Below, piece after piece: positions 26,602 to 35,837 of a stretch of 64,000 bases of DNA (positions are counted from its first letter, which is position 1; every line of letters begins with the position of its first letter). This DNA comes from Nostoc sp. MS1. Its GTDB lineage: Bacteria; Cyanobacteriota; Cyanobacteriia; Cyanobacteriales; Nostocaceae. The translations under genes were made by a program, and so were the position numbers. The notes under the pieces were generated by a model. The model saw nothing but the letters and a program-made list of their open reading frames with translations. It made no database searches and was not told the origin of the DNA. The stretch spans positions 2,043,501 through 2,107,500 of the forward strand of contig NZ_AP023441.1 in the NCBI RefSeq assembly GCF_019976755.1. Reading direction: 5' to 3'.

Positions 26602-28296
26602 TTAGTTACACCAGGAGGTGGTAAAAGCTTAATTCCAGTAATTGCTGCGGCGCAACTAATTCCGAATAAACCTTTTCAGGGAGGTTTTCATGGAACTATT
26701 GCTGATGCAATATGTTGGATAGTTCCAAGACGAAATTTACAAAGGCAAGGAGAAGAAAATTTTGATGATGTGTTTTTTAAACAACACTTAGCTCATCAAC
26801 ACAGAGTGATGGCTAATAATAACGAACCTAACCCATGCAAAGGAATGTCAGGGTATGTAGCTACCTACCAAGCAATAGCAGCTAACCCCGACCTTCATGC
26901 TCATGAGTTTCGGCGCAAGCGCTACATTCTGGTATTGGATGAGTTTCATCATGTTGAAGAGGGAGGAATTTGGCATCGAGTCTTACAACCATTAGTAGAT
27001 GAAGCTGTTTTACTAATTCTTGTAACAGGAACCCATGTGCGCGGAGATCGTAAGCAGATTGCCTTTATGCCTTATAAACAAACTTCTGCTGGTATTCTTC
27101 CTAATCTTTCTAGCAATGAACATACAACCGTCCTTCAGTATACACGTAGCCAAGCTCTTAGAGAAGGAGCTATAGTTCCTCTTCATTTTGAGTGGGGAGA
27201 TGGAGAGGCTGAGTGGATTGATGAAACAGGACAGAAATGTTCAGTAGATAGTCTTGCAGAAGCTGGAGATTATAGAAGTATAGCACTTCAAACAGCCCTT
27301 AGTACAGGATATGCTCGTCAGCTATTAAAAAACTGTGTTGAAAATTGGCAACTATATAAAAAAATAAACAACCCCCGTTCTAAGTTACTTGTACTTGCAC
27401 CATCAATTTCAACAGCTAACCAATATCTTGACTGGTTGAAAGAGCTAGGAATTAGCACGGCTGTAAAAGCAACAAGTGAAGAATCGAAAGAAGCGCAATC
27501 TGCAATTAAGCGATTCAAGAAAGATTACAAACTCAACGATTTAAAAGCAGTTGATGTTTTAGTAACTGTGGCAATGGCATATGAAGGACTTGATGTTCCA
27601 GCAATTACCCACGTTGCTTGCTTAACTAATATTAGAAGTGAACCTTGGTTAGAACAGTCATGGGCAAGAGCCGCTAGAGTTGATAGAAAAGCAGGAGAAC
27701 TAAAGAAATTAGGATTAATTTATATTCCCGATGATCAGTTAGCTCGTCAGTGTGTTGAACGAATTATTACAGAACAAGAGGTTGTTTTAAAAGAAAAGGA
27801 GCAAAAGGAAAGAAAAAGTTCTGATGCTAGTAATGGTAGTAATGAAGAGAATAGCAATTTACAACGTAATAATTCTATTATTCCGTTAAATTCAAACTTG
27901 ACACGGTTAAGTGCATCTGATTTAAGTACTGGAGAATCTGTTGATTATTTCGAGACAGAAATAATTCAATCAGCTGCACAGAAATTTGGAATTAGTAGCA
28001 GCACAATTAATTTAAAACATTTTATAGAAACTTACAATTTACGACTCATTAATAAAGATTTAGAAAATGCAGATTTCACTCCAGAAGAGTCTTTAACTGG
28101 TAGTGAAGAATTAAATATTATGCGTAAAAAGATTGAGGATTATGTACGCAGTTACGCGAGAAAAAGTGGGAAAAGTCCAAAATTTTTTAATGGAGAAATC
28201 GTCGGATATTTTGGTAAAACTCGCCAATCAATGGAAGTAGAAGAATTGAGGAAAGTGTGGGCATGGCTACAAAGGAAATATCCAATAACACATTAA
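26602..28296 (+). pseudogene. 3' part of the split HNH-helicase gene (SF2 helicase core)
   Basis: This carries the helicase core: TPGGGKS (Walker A), VLDEFHHVEEGG (motif II, DExH), LVTGTHVR (motif III), and VLVTVAMAYEGLDVP with EQSWARAARVDR (motifs V and VI). About 150 further C-terminal residues are of unknown fold, with a low-complexity Ser/Asn linker at 28 kb. A TTG inside the IS end (26587) could start a shortened protein, but no ribosome-binding site was seen. The end overlaps the next gene by 34 bases. The split removes the N-terminal HNH domain and the residues before Walker A. Confidence 0.88.
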
Positions 28297-29033
28297 AAGA
28301 TCACATAAAGACTTTAGGTAATGCAGGTGATCTAACAGCTATACCGGGTTCACTATCCTGGGCTATTGCTGTTAGATTAGAGATGCAGGCAGTGCTACAT
28401 GATGCCATATTTAATGCTCAACAGTTAAAAGCGTGGCGTGACTTGATGAAAGAATATCATGGCTATCAGCAATTGGTTGATGAAGATGGAAATTCTTTTA
28501 AGTCTTATGAAGAATTGTGCAATGCACAGCCACCGTTTGGATTGGGTTGTGAATCATCGGATATTGACAAAATTATTAAAGACCTAGAATTAGCTGATTC
28601 AAAGACTTTTCAGCTAGACAATTTACCATTTAAGCAAGGAGGAAATCCAAAAGGGTATTTACAAAGATTTTCTCAGGTAGTAGAGGCTTGCCCAGATAAT
28701 CAGCCAATCAATGTTGAAAAAATTAGGGAAGTATTGAGCCTTGCATACAGCAAAGCACACCTTTGGCGAAAACGGTGGCATGAATTGGGTTGGATTGAGG
28801 TATTACCCGGTAAAAAACGTGGCTACTATCAGATTACAGAAGAGGGACGAAAAGCAGTTAGAGATTGGCTAGACAAAGCACCATCTGCTACTTTCAAAGG
28901 TGGATTATGGTTGAATATACCTCGTCATAACTCCAAGAAAGCAGCAGAGCAGATAATTAAAGCTTACGACTGTGAGCAATTACAAGAATTATATAGTTTA
29001 ATTGGTAACTCACTAAATCAAGACTTGGTTTAA
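28263..29033 (+). CDS. Hypothetical partner of the HNH-helicase, winged-helix-like
   Basis: A 256-residue protein that I do not recognise. ATG 28263 lies inside the last codons of the helicase frame (an in-frame GTG is six bases earlier), so the two were co-translated. Residues about 140-200 look like a winged helix (INVEKIREVLSLAYSKAHLWRKRWHELGW with a YQITEEGRKAVRDWL wing), suggesting DNA binding. No catalytic motif is seen. With the IS upstream, its translation may now depend on an internal start or promoter. Confidence 0.6.
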   Translation: MATKEISNNTLKDHIKTLGNAGDLTAIPGSLSWAIAVRLEMQAVLHDAIFNAQQLKAWRDLMKEYHGYQQLVDEDGNSFKSYEELCNAQPPFGLGCESSDIDKIIKDLELADSKTFQLDNLPFKQGGNPKGYLQRFSQVVEACPDNQPINVEKIREVLSLAYSKAHLWRKRWHELGWIEVLPGKKRGYYQITEEGRKAVRDWLDKAPSATFKGGLWLNIPRHNSKKAAEQIIKAYDCEQLQELYSLIGNSLNQDLV

Positions 29034-29088
29034 ACTATTTGCTTGCTAATTGATTTTTAGAGACTGCGACAGATCACTATTCACATTT

Positions 29089-30480
29089 CTACTTTCCTAT
29101 ACAGAACCTACTAAAAATTCTATCAAGCACTGACTCTGTTACCTCTTCCCCTGTGATTTCTCCCAGCGCATGAATTGCACCGCGTAAATCAATTGTCCAA
29201 AAATCCAGGGGTAGCTGCTGGGTAATTGTGGCTTTCACTTGTTCTAGAGAAATTTTCGCTTGAGTCAAGGCTGCGGCTTGTCTTTGATTAATGGCTAAAT
29301 CCATATCAGCAGCTTGGACTTTTCCAGCTTGAACTATTTCTAAAATTGCCGTTTCTAACGCATCAACACCTTGTTTTTGGGCTGCGGCTGTGTGAACAAT
29401 TTGATTAATATTTGGCGGATATTCTAAGGCTGAAATCAATTGTTTATCTACTAAATCAATCTTATTCATCACGAGAATTAACGGACGGTGTTTTACCTGT
29501 TCATAAATTTCTTGGTCGCCAGTCGTCCAAGCTGTGGCTGCGTCGATGGTGAACAAGACTAAATCGGCGGTGTTGGCGGCTTGACGCGATCGCTCTACGC
29601 CTATCTTTTCTACTTGGTCGCTGGTTTCCCTAATCCCTGCTGTATCTAGCACCTGTACCGGAATACCACCCACGACTAACTGGGATTCTACAACGTCGCG
29701 GGTTGTGCCGGGTAAGTCGGTGACAATGGCGCGATCGCTCTGGCTCCAAGCATTCAACAAGCTGGATTTTCCCACATTCGGACGACCGACAATAGCCACT
29801 TTTAACCCAGTCCGCAACAGTTCACCTTTATCTTTAGTTGCTAATAACTGAGAAATTTCTGCGGCGATGTTCTCTATATCTGATATGATGGCTTTATCAT
29901 CCAAAGGTGGTAAATCTTCCTCAAAATCGATTCTCGCCTCAATTTCCGCGAGAATATCCAAACAGTTAGCGCGTAACTGGCGGATGGGATGAGCTAATTT
30001 ACCTTGTAAGCCAGCTAAAGCCGTTTGTGCAGCTTGGGGCGATCGCGCTCCCACCAAATCAGCAATACTCTCAGCTTGGGTTAAATCTAGTCTGCCATTC
30101 AAAAATGCTCTGAGGGTAAATTCCCCCGGTTGAGCTAGTCTAGCACCGCTTTCCAGACATAGTTGCAATACATGCTGCACCGCCATAATCCCGCCGTGGC
30201 AATGGAACTCTACCACATCTTCGCGGGTGTAGGAACGGGGTGCTTTCATGATGAGCAACAACGCCTCATCAACAACTTGACGGGTTTGGGGATGGCGAAT
30301 GTAACCGTAGAGAATGCGGTGACTTTCCCAAACTTGCTTACCAGGAGCAGAAAACAAAGTTTGTGCGATCGCTATTGCCTGAGAACCAGACACCCGCACA
30401 ATACCCACACTACCTTGTTGAGGGACAATAGCAGTTGCGATCGCCGCAATAGTTCCAGTAATAGCTAATAGTTCAGTCAT
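29089..30480 (-). CDS. mnmE: tRNA modification GTPase MnmE
   Basis: A 463-residue GTPase that works with MnmG to make the 5-carboxymethylaminomethyl group at wobble U34 of several tRNAs. It has an N-terminal folate-binding domain (IVPQQGSVGIVRVSG), a helical domain, and an inserted G domain with GRPNVGKSS (about 231), DTAGIRE and NKID. The C-terminus ends CIGK, with the catalytic Cys in the family position. Length is normal. It is monocistronic. Confidence 0.97.
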   Translation of the reverse strand: MTELLAITGTIAAIATAIVPQQGSVGIVRVSGSQAIAIAQTLFSAPGKQVWESHRILYGYIRHPQTRQVVDEALLLIMKAPRSYTREDVVEFHCHGGIMAVQHVLQLCLESGARLAQPGEFTLRAFLNGRLDLTQAESIADLVGARSPQAAQTALAGLQGKLAHPIRQLRANCLDILAEIEARIDFEEDLPPLDDKAIISDIENIAAEISQLLATKDKGELLRTGLKVAIVGRPNVGKSSLLNAWSQSDRAIVTDLPGTTRDVVESQLVVGGIPVQVLDTAGIRETSDQVEKIGVERSRQAANTADLVLFTIDAATAWTTGDQEIYEQVKHRPLILVMNKIDLVDKQLISALEYPPNINQIVHTAAAQKQGVDALETAILEIVQAGKVQAADMDLAINQRQAAALTQAKISLEQVKATITQQLPLDFWTIDLRGAIHALGEITGEEVTESVLDRIFSRFCIGK

Positions 30481-30612
30481 TGGTCATTGGTCATTAGTCC
30501 ATAGTCCAGAGTCAACAGTCCATAGTCATTAGTTATTTTCTTCTGCTCCCTCATCTCCCGGTTGGTGAGCGCAGTCGTTCGCGTTAGCGTCTCTGAAAGA
30601 GAACCACATCTT
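30478..30612. repeat. Short tandem repeats plus a palindromic dispersed repeat
   Basis: Units of GTCATTAGTCCATAGTC lie directly upstream of the mnmE start. They are followed by a GC-rich segment (about 30560-30604, with GGTTGGTGAGCGCAGTCG and GCGTTAGCGTC) like other small dispersed repeats in the window. The run occupies the mnmE upstream region. Confidence 0.55.
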
Positions 30613-30735
30613 CCCTTACTCCCCACTCCCCAACATTGTAAAATGGTAGATATTTAGACTTATTTCATCCTAACTGACAAGGTAGAATTTACCTGGAGGG
30701 TAGAGAAAAAAACCCTTAGTAGAGAGGAATGGACT

Positions 30736-30933
30736 GTGGAGCAGAAAATTAACTGCGCTCAAGCTTGCGTTAACGGTTGTGTTCTAGGGGATAAGTGTCC
30801 GAACATTGAGTTTAGAGAGGCTACTTCTCAATTCATTGCCGAGACATCTTTAGATCAAATGTTGCAAATGGCGGAAGAACGTCTGCGGAAGAAAATGTCG
30901 GAACCGCCTAAATGGGTTCTTCCTGAAGATTAA
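30736..30933 (+). CDS. Small conserved cyanobacterial protein, unknown function
   Basis: A 65-residue soluble protein with an N-terminal cluster of cysteines (Cys7, Cys11, Cys15 and Cys21 in INCAQACVNGCVLGDKC) that could bind metal or form disulfides, followed by a charged helix (LDQMLQMAEERLRKKM). The start is GTG at 30736; the nearby ATG at 30729 is in another frame. I do not recognise a named family. Confidence 0.6.
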   Translation: MEQKINCAQACVNGCVLGDKCPNIEFREATSQFIAETSLDQMLQMAEERLRKKMSEPPKWVLPED

Positions 30934-30939
30934 TTTCAG

Positions 30940-31008
30940 TTATCAGTTTTCAGTAAACAGTTATCAGCTTATGTTCACTAATAACTGTTTACTGTTCACT
31001 GTTAAATT
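30940..31008. repeat. Short tandem repeats (CAGTTATCAGT type)
   Basis: Related 7-base units, CAGTTATCAGTTTTCAG and then GTTTACTGTTCACTGTT, fill the gap between the small Cys-rich gene and the convergent Uma2 gene. Confidence 0.5.
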
Positions 31009-31712
31009 GTATCTGGATCTATATTCAATTCTCGCAGCTTCGCCATCAAGCGATCGCTGCGTTCTTTTTCTCTGTCAGCACGTTCCCTTTCTTGGTCAGC
31101 ACGTTCTTTTTCTTGCTGTGCAGTTTCTTCCGGTGTGGTAACTAACTCCCCTTCAGCAGTATAGAACCGTAAAGTTCGCTGATAAATCCCTAAATATAAC
31201 TCTAGTTGCTGACTCCATAACCAACCTTGGGAATTTGCTTCGATTGGTTGATACTTACCAGCCATCAACACAAAGCCAGCAAACTCTAGAGTATCTGGGT
31301 CAAACCAGAAATACTCTGGTGTACGGAATGTGTCTTGATAAATTTGCTTTTTTAAATCCCTATCAGTGGTGGCAGTTGAGTCTGATAACACTTCTACAAT
31401 TACATTAGGATACTTGCCATCTTCTTGCCAAACAACCCAACTTTTACGCGGACGGCGTTGGATTCCCAGAACTACAAAAAAATCTGGGCCGCGAAAATTT
31501 TCTGACTTACGTTGATTCGGGCTATAGTAAATAGTCAGATTACCAGCAGCAAAAAAATCTTGGCGGTCTTGCCACCACCATTCTAAACACTTCAGTAGCA
31601 GTATTAATTGTTGTAGATGTAAAGAACTTTCCAAAGGCGGCTCGTCACTGTATATATCTCCTGGAGGAAAAATAACATTTTCTTGGGTAACAAAATCTTC
31701 AGTGACAGACAT
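31002..31712 (-). CDS. Uma2-family protein with C-terminal coiled coil
   Basis: A 236-residue Uma2/DUF820 protein, unrelated in detail to the one at 48-623. GPDFFVVLGI at about residue 72 and PNVIVEVLSDST at about 101 carry the D and E of the nuclease-like core. The last ~45 residues are a charged repeat (QQEKERADQERERADREK), a predicted coiled coil common in one Uma2 subgroup. Its activity is not established. It is monocistronic, with an ATG at 31712. Confidence 0.85.
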   Translation of the reverse strand: MSVTEDFVTQENVIFPPGDIYSDEPPLESSLHLQQLILLLKCLEWWWQDRQDFFAAGNLTIYYSPNQRKSENFRGPDFFVVLGIQRRPRKSWVVWQEDGKYPNVIVEVLSDSTATTDRDLKKQIYQDTFRTPEYFWFDPDTLEFAGFVLMAGKYQPIEANSQGWLWSQQLELYLGIYQRTLRFYTAEGELVTTPEETAQQEKERADQERERADREKERSDRLMAKLRELNIDPDTI

Positions 31713-31870
31713 AAGCAGTTAAAAATAAACAAAAATTTTGATGATAAATCTGCTGATTCTCAGGAATGTCTAAATTAAAAGCAAGTTAGTTTAGCTGTAG
31801 GTGTCCTAGTTTTATAAGTTTAGCCTAACAATAAAAAAACATGTTTTAAGAACAACTGACCACTAACAAC

Positions 31871-32737
31871 TTATTGCGCATCTTCAGTATCCACAACTAT
31901 AGAAAGTGCTAGTTGATAAACTTGGCGACGGTTTAAGGAAGTGTATTTTGCTAGTTGACGGCTGGCTTGAGAACGCGATATTCCTTGACTAATTAATTGT
32001 TGCAATTCGGATTTTAATTGTTCTTCTGTAAGTTGAGTTTGGCTGGGTGGTTTTCCTGCTACTAAGATTGTATATTCGCCTTGGGGTTCTCGTTGTTGAT
32101 AATGGGCGATCGCATCCTCAATACTCCCCCGCCAAAATTCCTCATATAATTTAGTTAACTCCCTTGCCAGAACAATTTGGCGATCGCTTCCCCAGACTTC
32201 TGCTAAATCTTGTAAAGTTTCTCGTAAACGATGCGGCGATTCATAGAAAATTAAAGTACGGCTTTCTGTATCTAAAACCTCTAAATATTCTCGTCTTTGT
32301 TGACTCTTAGTTGGGAGAAAACCCTCAAACACAAACCTATCTGTTGGTAGTCCAGCCGCACTTAAGGCTGTAATTGCTGCACTTGCACCAGGAATAGGCA
32401 CTACAGATATTCCCGCTTCAACACAAGCTTTAACCAGTTCGTAACCAGGGTCAGAAATTCCCGGCATACCTGCATCACTCACCAAAGCGATCGCTTTACC
32501 ACTGTGCAAATACTCTAATAATTCTGGGATACGACTGGTACGATTATGCTCATGGTAACTGATTTGCGGTGTTTTCACTTGCAAATGTTGAAGTAACTTC
32601 CCCGTGTGGCGGGTATCTTCCGCCGCAATCAAATCTACATTTTGCAAAATCCGCACCGCCCGAAAGGTGATATCCTCCAAATTACCAATCGGTGTACCAA
32701 CTATATATAGTGTGCTTGGTTTGGGATCTGTCTGCAT
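31871..32737 (-). CDS. rsmI: 16S rRNA (cytidine-1402-2'-O)-methyltransferase
   Basis: A 288-residue SAM-dependent methyltransferase of the tetrapyrrole-methylase fold that methylates the ribose of C1402 in 16S rRNA. It begins with TLYIVGTPIGNLEDITFRA and contains AAEDTRHTGKLL, VSDAGMPGISDPG and FYESPHRL. A C-terminal helix-turn-helix-like segment (SLNRRQVYQLAL) completes the family layout. Confidence 0.96.
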   Translation of the reverse strand: MQTDPKPSTLYIVGTPIGNLEDITFRAVRILQNVDLIAAEDTRHTGKLLQHLQVKTPQISYHEHNRTSRIPELLEYLHSGKAIALVSDAGMPGISDPGYELVKACVEAGISVVPIPGASAAITALSAAGLPTDRFVFEGFLPTKSQQRREYLEVLDTESRTLIFYESPHRLRETLQDLAEVWGSDRQIVLARELTKLYEEFWRGSIEDAIAHYQQREPQGEYTILVAGKPPSQTQLTEEQLKSELQQLISQGISRSQASRQLAKYTSLNRRQVYQLALSIVVDTEDAQ

Positions 32738-32743
32738 TGAATC

Positions 32744-32825
32744 AATTCAAAATTCAAAATTCAAAATTCAAAAACTATCAGGGACTATTGACTATTGACT
32801 ATTGACTGTGGACTAATGACAAATG
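32744..32825. repeat. Short tandem repeats upstream of rsmI
   Basis: Four AATTCAAA units and then three GACTATT units lie in the divergent gap between rsmI and the PfkB kinase gene. Confidence 0.65.
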
Positions 32826-33707
32826 ACAAATCATGGTTTATTCGTGGGTTTGGTGACATTAGATTTTATCTATTTAGCTGAATCTGCGCCTCAAAATAAT
32901 CAAAAATTAGTGGCGACTGACTACACTGTAGCAGCAGGCGGCCCTGCTACTAACGCGGCTGTGACTTTTAGTTATTTAGGTAATCAAGCTACTGTTTTGG
33001 GTGTGGTTGGTTCGCATCCAATGACGCAACTAATTCGGAGTGATTTGGAAAAATATCAAGTTGCGATCGCTGACCTTGATCCTACTATTAATACACCACC
33101 GCCTGTATCTTCAATTATTGTCACCCAGTCTACGGGAGAACGGGCTGTTATTTCTATCAATGCTGTCAAAACTCAAGCCGATGGTGAATCTATCCCAGCA
33201 GATATTTTAGATAATATTGATATCGTGCTAATTGATGGGCATCAAATGAGTGTAGGTTATGTCATAGCGCAAATGGCTAAAACCAAAAATATACCTGTGG
33301 TAATTGATGGTGGTAGTTGGAAACCTGGATTTAATCAAATCTTACCATTAGTTGATTATGCCGTTTGCTCTGCTAATTTTTATCCTCCTAGCTGTAGTTC
33401 TAGTGAGGAGGTTTTCACCTATCTCTACGGCTTGGGTATTCCCCACATCGCCATTACCCACGGTGAAAAATCTATTGAATATCTAAATAGCGGTCAACGT
33501 GGTACTGTAGTTGTACCTTCTATTACACCAGTTGACACACTAGGGGCTGGAGACATTTTTCACGGTGCTTTTTGCCATTACATATTACAAAATTACACCT
33601 CATCTTCCTCCATTTCCCATTTCCCCGAAGCCTTAGAGAAAGCTAGTAAAATTGCTGCTAATGCTTGTAAACTTTTTGGTACGCGCCGTTGGATGGATGT
33701 AAAATGA
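32823..33707 (+). CDS. PfkB-family carbohydrate/nucleoside kinase
   Basis: A 294-residue ribokinase-like protein. An N-terminal glycine-rich region AAGGPATNAAVTFSYLG (about 38-54) is PfkB signature 1. The C-terminal DTLGAGDIFHGAF (about 238-250) is signature 2, with the catalytic Asp in GAGD. It phosphorylates a sugar or nucleoside; the substrate cannot be told. Its stop overlaps the next start in ATGA, so a kinase and a phosphatase are made together. Confidence 0.88.
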   Translation: MTNHGLFVGLVTLDFIYLAESAPQNNQKLVATDYTVAAGGPATNAAVTFSYLGNQATVLGVVGSHPMTQLIRSDLEKYQVAIADLDPTINTPPPVSSIIVTQSTGERAVISINAVKTQADGESIPADILDNIDIVLIDGHQMSVGYVIAQMAKTKNIPVVIDGGSWKPGFNQILPLVDYAVCSANFYPPSCSSSEEVFTYLYGLGIPHIAITHGEKSIEYLNSGQRGTVVVPSITPVDTLGAGDIFHGAFCHYILQNYTSSSSISHFPEALEKASKIAANACKLFGTRRWMDVK

Positions 33708-34564
33708 AAGACTTACAAGAAATACTGGCGATCGCTCGTACTGTTGGGTGGGGTGCAGCCGAAATATTACAATCCTACTATCACGGCACAGCAGAAGATA
33801 CAAATCTTGATGTGCAGTATAAGCAAAATGAGCCTGTGACAGTTGCCGATGTCAAAGTCAGCCAATATATCTTACACGAACTACAAGCAGCTTTAGGAAC
33901 AGAAGAGTTTGCTTACATTAGTGAAGAAACGTATAAATCAGGATTTAATCACAATACAACCGATTGGGTGTGGATAATCGACCCATTAGACGGGACACGC
34001 GACTTTATTGAAAAAACTGGAGACTATGCGGTTCACATTGCTTTAGTTAAAGAACATCGGCCAGTTTTAGCAGTAGTAGCCATCCCAGAAGCAAGAAAAT
34101 TGTATTACGCAATTAAAAATGGTGGTACATTTGTAGAAACTCGCACAGATTCGCATCCATTACAAATATCATTTAACCAGACAAGTAAGCGTCTAGAAGA
34201 CTTAACAATAGTTGTCAGCCGTTCTCACCGTAATCAGAGATTAGAGTATTTATTAACACATTTACCTATCCATCATCAGAAATCTGTAGGTAGCGTAGGT
34301 TGCAAAATCGCCACCATCTTAGAACAACAAGCCGACCTTTACATTTCGCTTTCAGGTAAGTCTGCACCTAAAGACTGGGACATAGCAGCACCAGAATTAA
34401 TTTTAACAGAAGCAGGCGGTAAATTCACATACTTTGACGGTACTTCATTACAATACAATACAGGGGATATTAATCAGTGGGGTGGTTTACTAGCTAGTAA
34501 CGACCAGTATCATGAAAAACTGTGCCAAGAAGCGGAAAAATTGTTAGTACAATTTGAGACGTGA
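33704..34564 (+). CDS. CysQ/inositol-monophosphatase family phosphatase
   Basis: A 286-residue Mg2+-dependent phosphatase of the IMPase superfamily. DPLDGTRDF at about residue 87 is motif A (metal ligands). KDWDIAAPELILTEAGG near 220 is motif B, and SEET earlier supplies the Glu ligand. The closest subfamily is CysQ-like 3'(2'),5'-bisphosphate nucleotidase, which removes PAP, but fructose- or inositol-phosphate substrates are possible. ATG 33704 overlaps the kinase stop; the upstream in-frame ATG at 33689 is inside the kinase gene. Confidence 0.85.
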   Translation: MKDLQEILAIARTVGWGAAEILQSYYHGTAEDTNLDVQYKQNEPVTVADVKVSQYILHELQAALGTEEFAYISEETYKSGFNHNTTDWVWIIDPLDGTRDFIEKTGDYAVHIALVKEHRPVLAVVAIPEARKLYYAIKNGGTFVETRTDSHPLQISFNQTSKRLEDLTIVVSRSHRNQRLEYLLTHLPIHHQKSVGSVGCKIATILEQQADLYISLSGKSAPKDWDIAAPELILTEAGGKFTYFDGTSLQYNTGDINQWGGLLASNDQYHEKLCQEAEKLLVQFET

Positions 34565-34823
34565 TATAAAATATGGTTTAACTTAGATTAACTTAAATAG
34601 ACTAAATGACTTGCCCGTAGAGCTATAAAATGTAATCTTAGCCGTAAGCCCAGAACAATTACAAATTGCCAAATACTAAGCCATGTTAAGTTCTACCAAC
34701 ATTTAGCAGCTGTGCTATAGTTGAGTCTATAAGAATTATTTTCGGCTGAGTGACTCATTTTGATTTATGAAAGGTATCTCTCCGAATTTAACTCTCTACA
34801 TTTCCTGAATTCGGAGACATTGT

Positions 34824-35147
34824 ATGTCAATTTACATCGGTAACTTATCCTACCAAGTTACAGAAGAAGACCTAAAGCTGGCCTTCGCAGAGTACGGAAA
34901 AGTTAGCCGCGTTCAGTTACCAACCGACCGTGAAACAGGTCGTCCTCGTGGTTTTGCTTTTGTGGAAATGGAAACAGAAGCTCAAGAGACTGCTGCCATT
35001 GAAGCACTTGATGGTGCTGAATGGATGGGGCGCGATTTAAAAGTAAATAAAGCTAAACCCCGTGAAGAAAGAAGCGCTCCCCGTGGTGGTGGTGGCGGCG
35101 GTTGGGGTAATAATAACCGTGGTGGTGGTAATCGCCGCAGTTACTAA
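34824..35147 (+). CDS. Glycine-rich RNA-binding protein (RRM)
   Basis: A 107-residue protein. An RRM domain with RNP2 IYIGNL (residues 3-8) and RNP1 RGFAFVEM (about 43-50) is followed by a glycine/arginine/asparagine-rich tail. It is an RNA chaperone-type protein of the cyanobacterial Rbp family, often cold-induced. It lies upstream of rpsU, the rbp-rps21 arrangement described in Anabaena. The ~260-base leader in front of it is consistent with regulation through the 5' untranslated region. Which rbp paralogue it is was not decided. Confidence 0.92.
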   Translation: MSIYIGNLSYQVTEEDLKLAFAEYGKVSRVQLPTDRETGRPRGFAFVEMETEAQETAAIEALDGAEWMGRDLKVNKAKPREERSAPRGGGGGGWGNNNRGGGNRRSY

Positions 35148-35177
35148 AGCCTGGCTGAAACATAACCTTTTGAGTCG

Positions 35178-35226
35178 CCAGCAGATAAAGCAAAGGCTCG
35201 AATCTGCTGGATTGTTTTTTGTTTTG
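35178..35226 (+). terminator. Terminator or attenuator between rbp and rpsU
   Basis: CCAGCAGAT at 35178-35186 pairs perfectly with ATCTGCTGG at 35202-35210 (15-base loop), then a T-rich run. Read-through would allow rpsU to be co-transcribed with the rbp gene. Confidence 0.75.
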
Positions 35227-35413
35227 TTTCCGGTCTTCAACTAGAAGACTTACGTATAAAAAACAAAAATTAAAAATTTGTTTAAGGGTGCAGGGGTTAT
35301 AGGGGTGTAAGGCTACAGGCGTTCGTACACCCCTAAGACTTCACACCCTTTCAGAGTGCAAGGTTTCCTTGCGTGAGTCTTAAACTATTCATCCATCAAG
35401 AGGAGGAATGAGA

Positions 35414-35608
35414 ATGACACAAGTAGTTTTAGGAGAGAATGAAGGAATTGAGTCAGCGTTACGGAGGTTTAAACGGGAAGTTTCCAAAGCTGGAATTTTC
35501 CAAGATATGAGAAAAAAGCGCCACTTTGAAACACCGTTAGAAAAAGAAAAGCGTAAAGCAGTGGCCAGACATAAACAAAATCGTCGAAACCACACTCGCT
35601 TCAGATAA
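35414..35608 (+). CDS. rpsU: 30S ribosomal protein S21
   Basis: A 64-residue basic protein with the S21 pattern (VVLGENEGIESALRRFKRE, then basic RKKRHFETPLEKEKRK). It helps base pairing at the start of translation on the 30S platform. ATG 35414 is chosen over ATG 35408 because GAGGAGG ends only one or two bases before the latter and is well spaced for the former. Its position behind an rbp gene fits the known cyanobacterial pair. Confidence 0.93.
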   Translation: MTQVVLGENEGIESALRRFKREVSKAGIFQDMRKKRHFETPLEKEKRKAVARHKQNRRNHTRFR

Positions 35609-35837
35609 GCCTCACATATTTAGGCATATATCATTAAGCAACACCGCTAGTTTCATAAGTCGAACATAATTCAAGTAAGGACGCAGCCACTGCCGTGTCC
35701 TTACAATAGTAGGTATTAAATCATCCATATTTGAGATTTATTGTCAATACTCAACACATATCATCGAATTTCTTGCACAGTGGCAAAGTATTGTAGATAG
35801 AATTAATCTGCAATCTTTGCTGGGGATATTCAGGAAA

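Noticed and set aside
26587..26607. TTG at 26587 as a genuine start of the helicase
   Set aside because: The codon belongs to the terminal inverted repeat of the IS, and the first residues before TPGGGKS are IS-derived or restored only by joining to the left fragment.
24490..29033. Region considered as an integrated prophage at tRNA-Ser
   Set aside because: No integrase, no structural phage genes, and no duplicated tRNA end was found on the right side.
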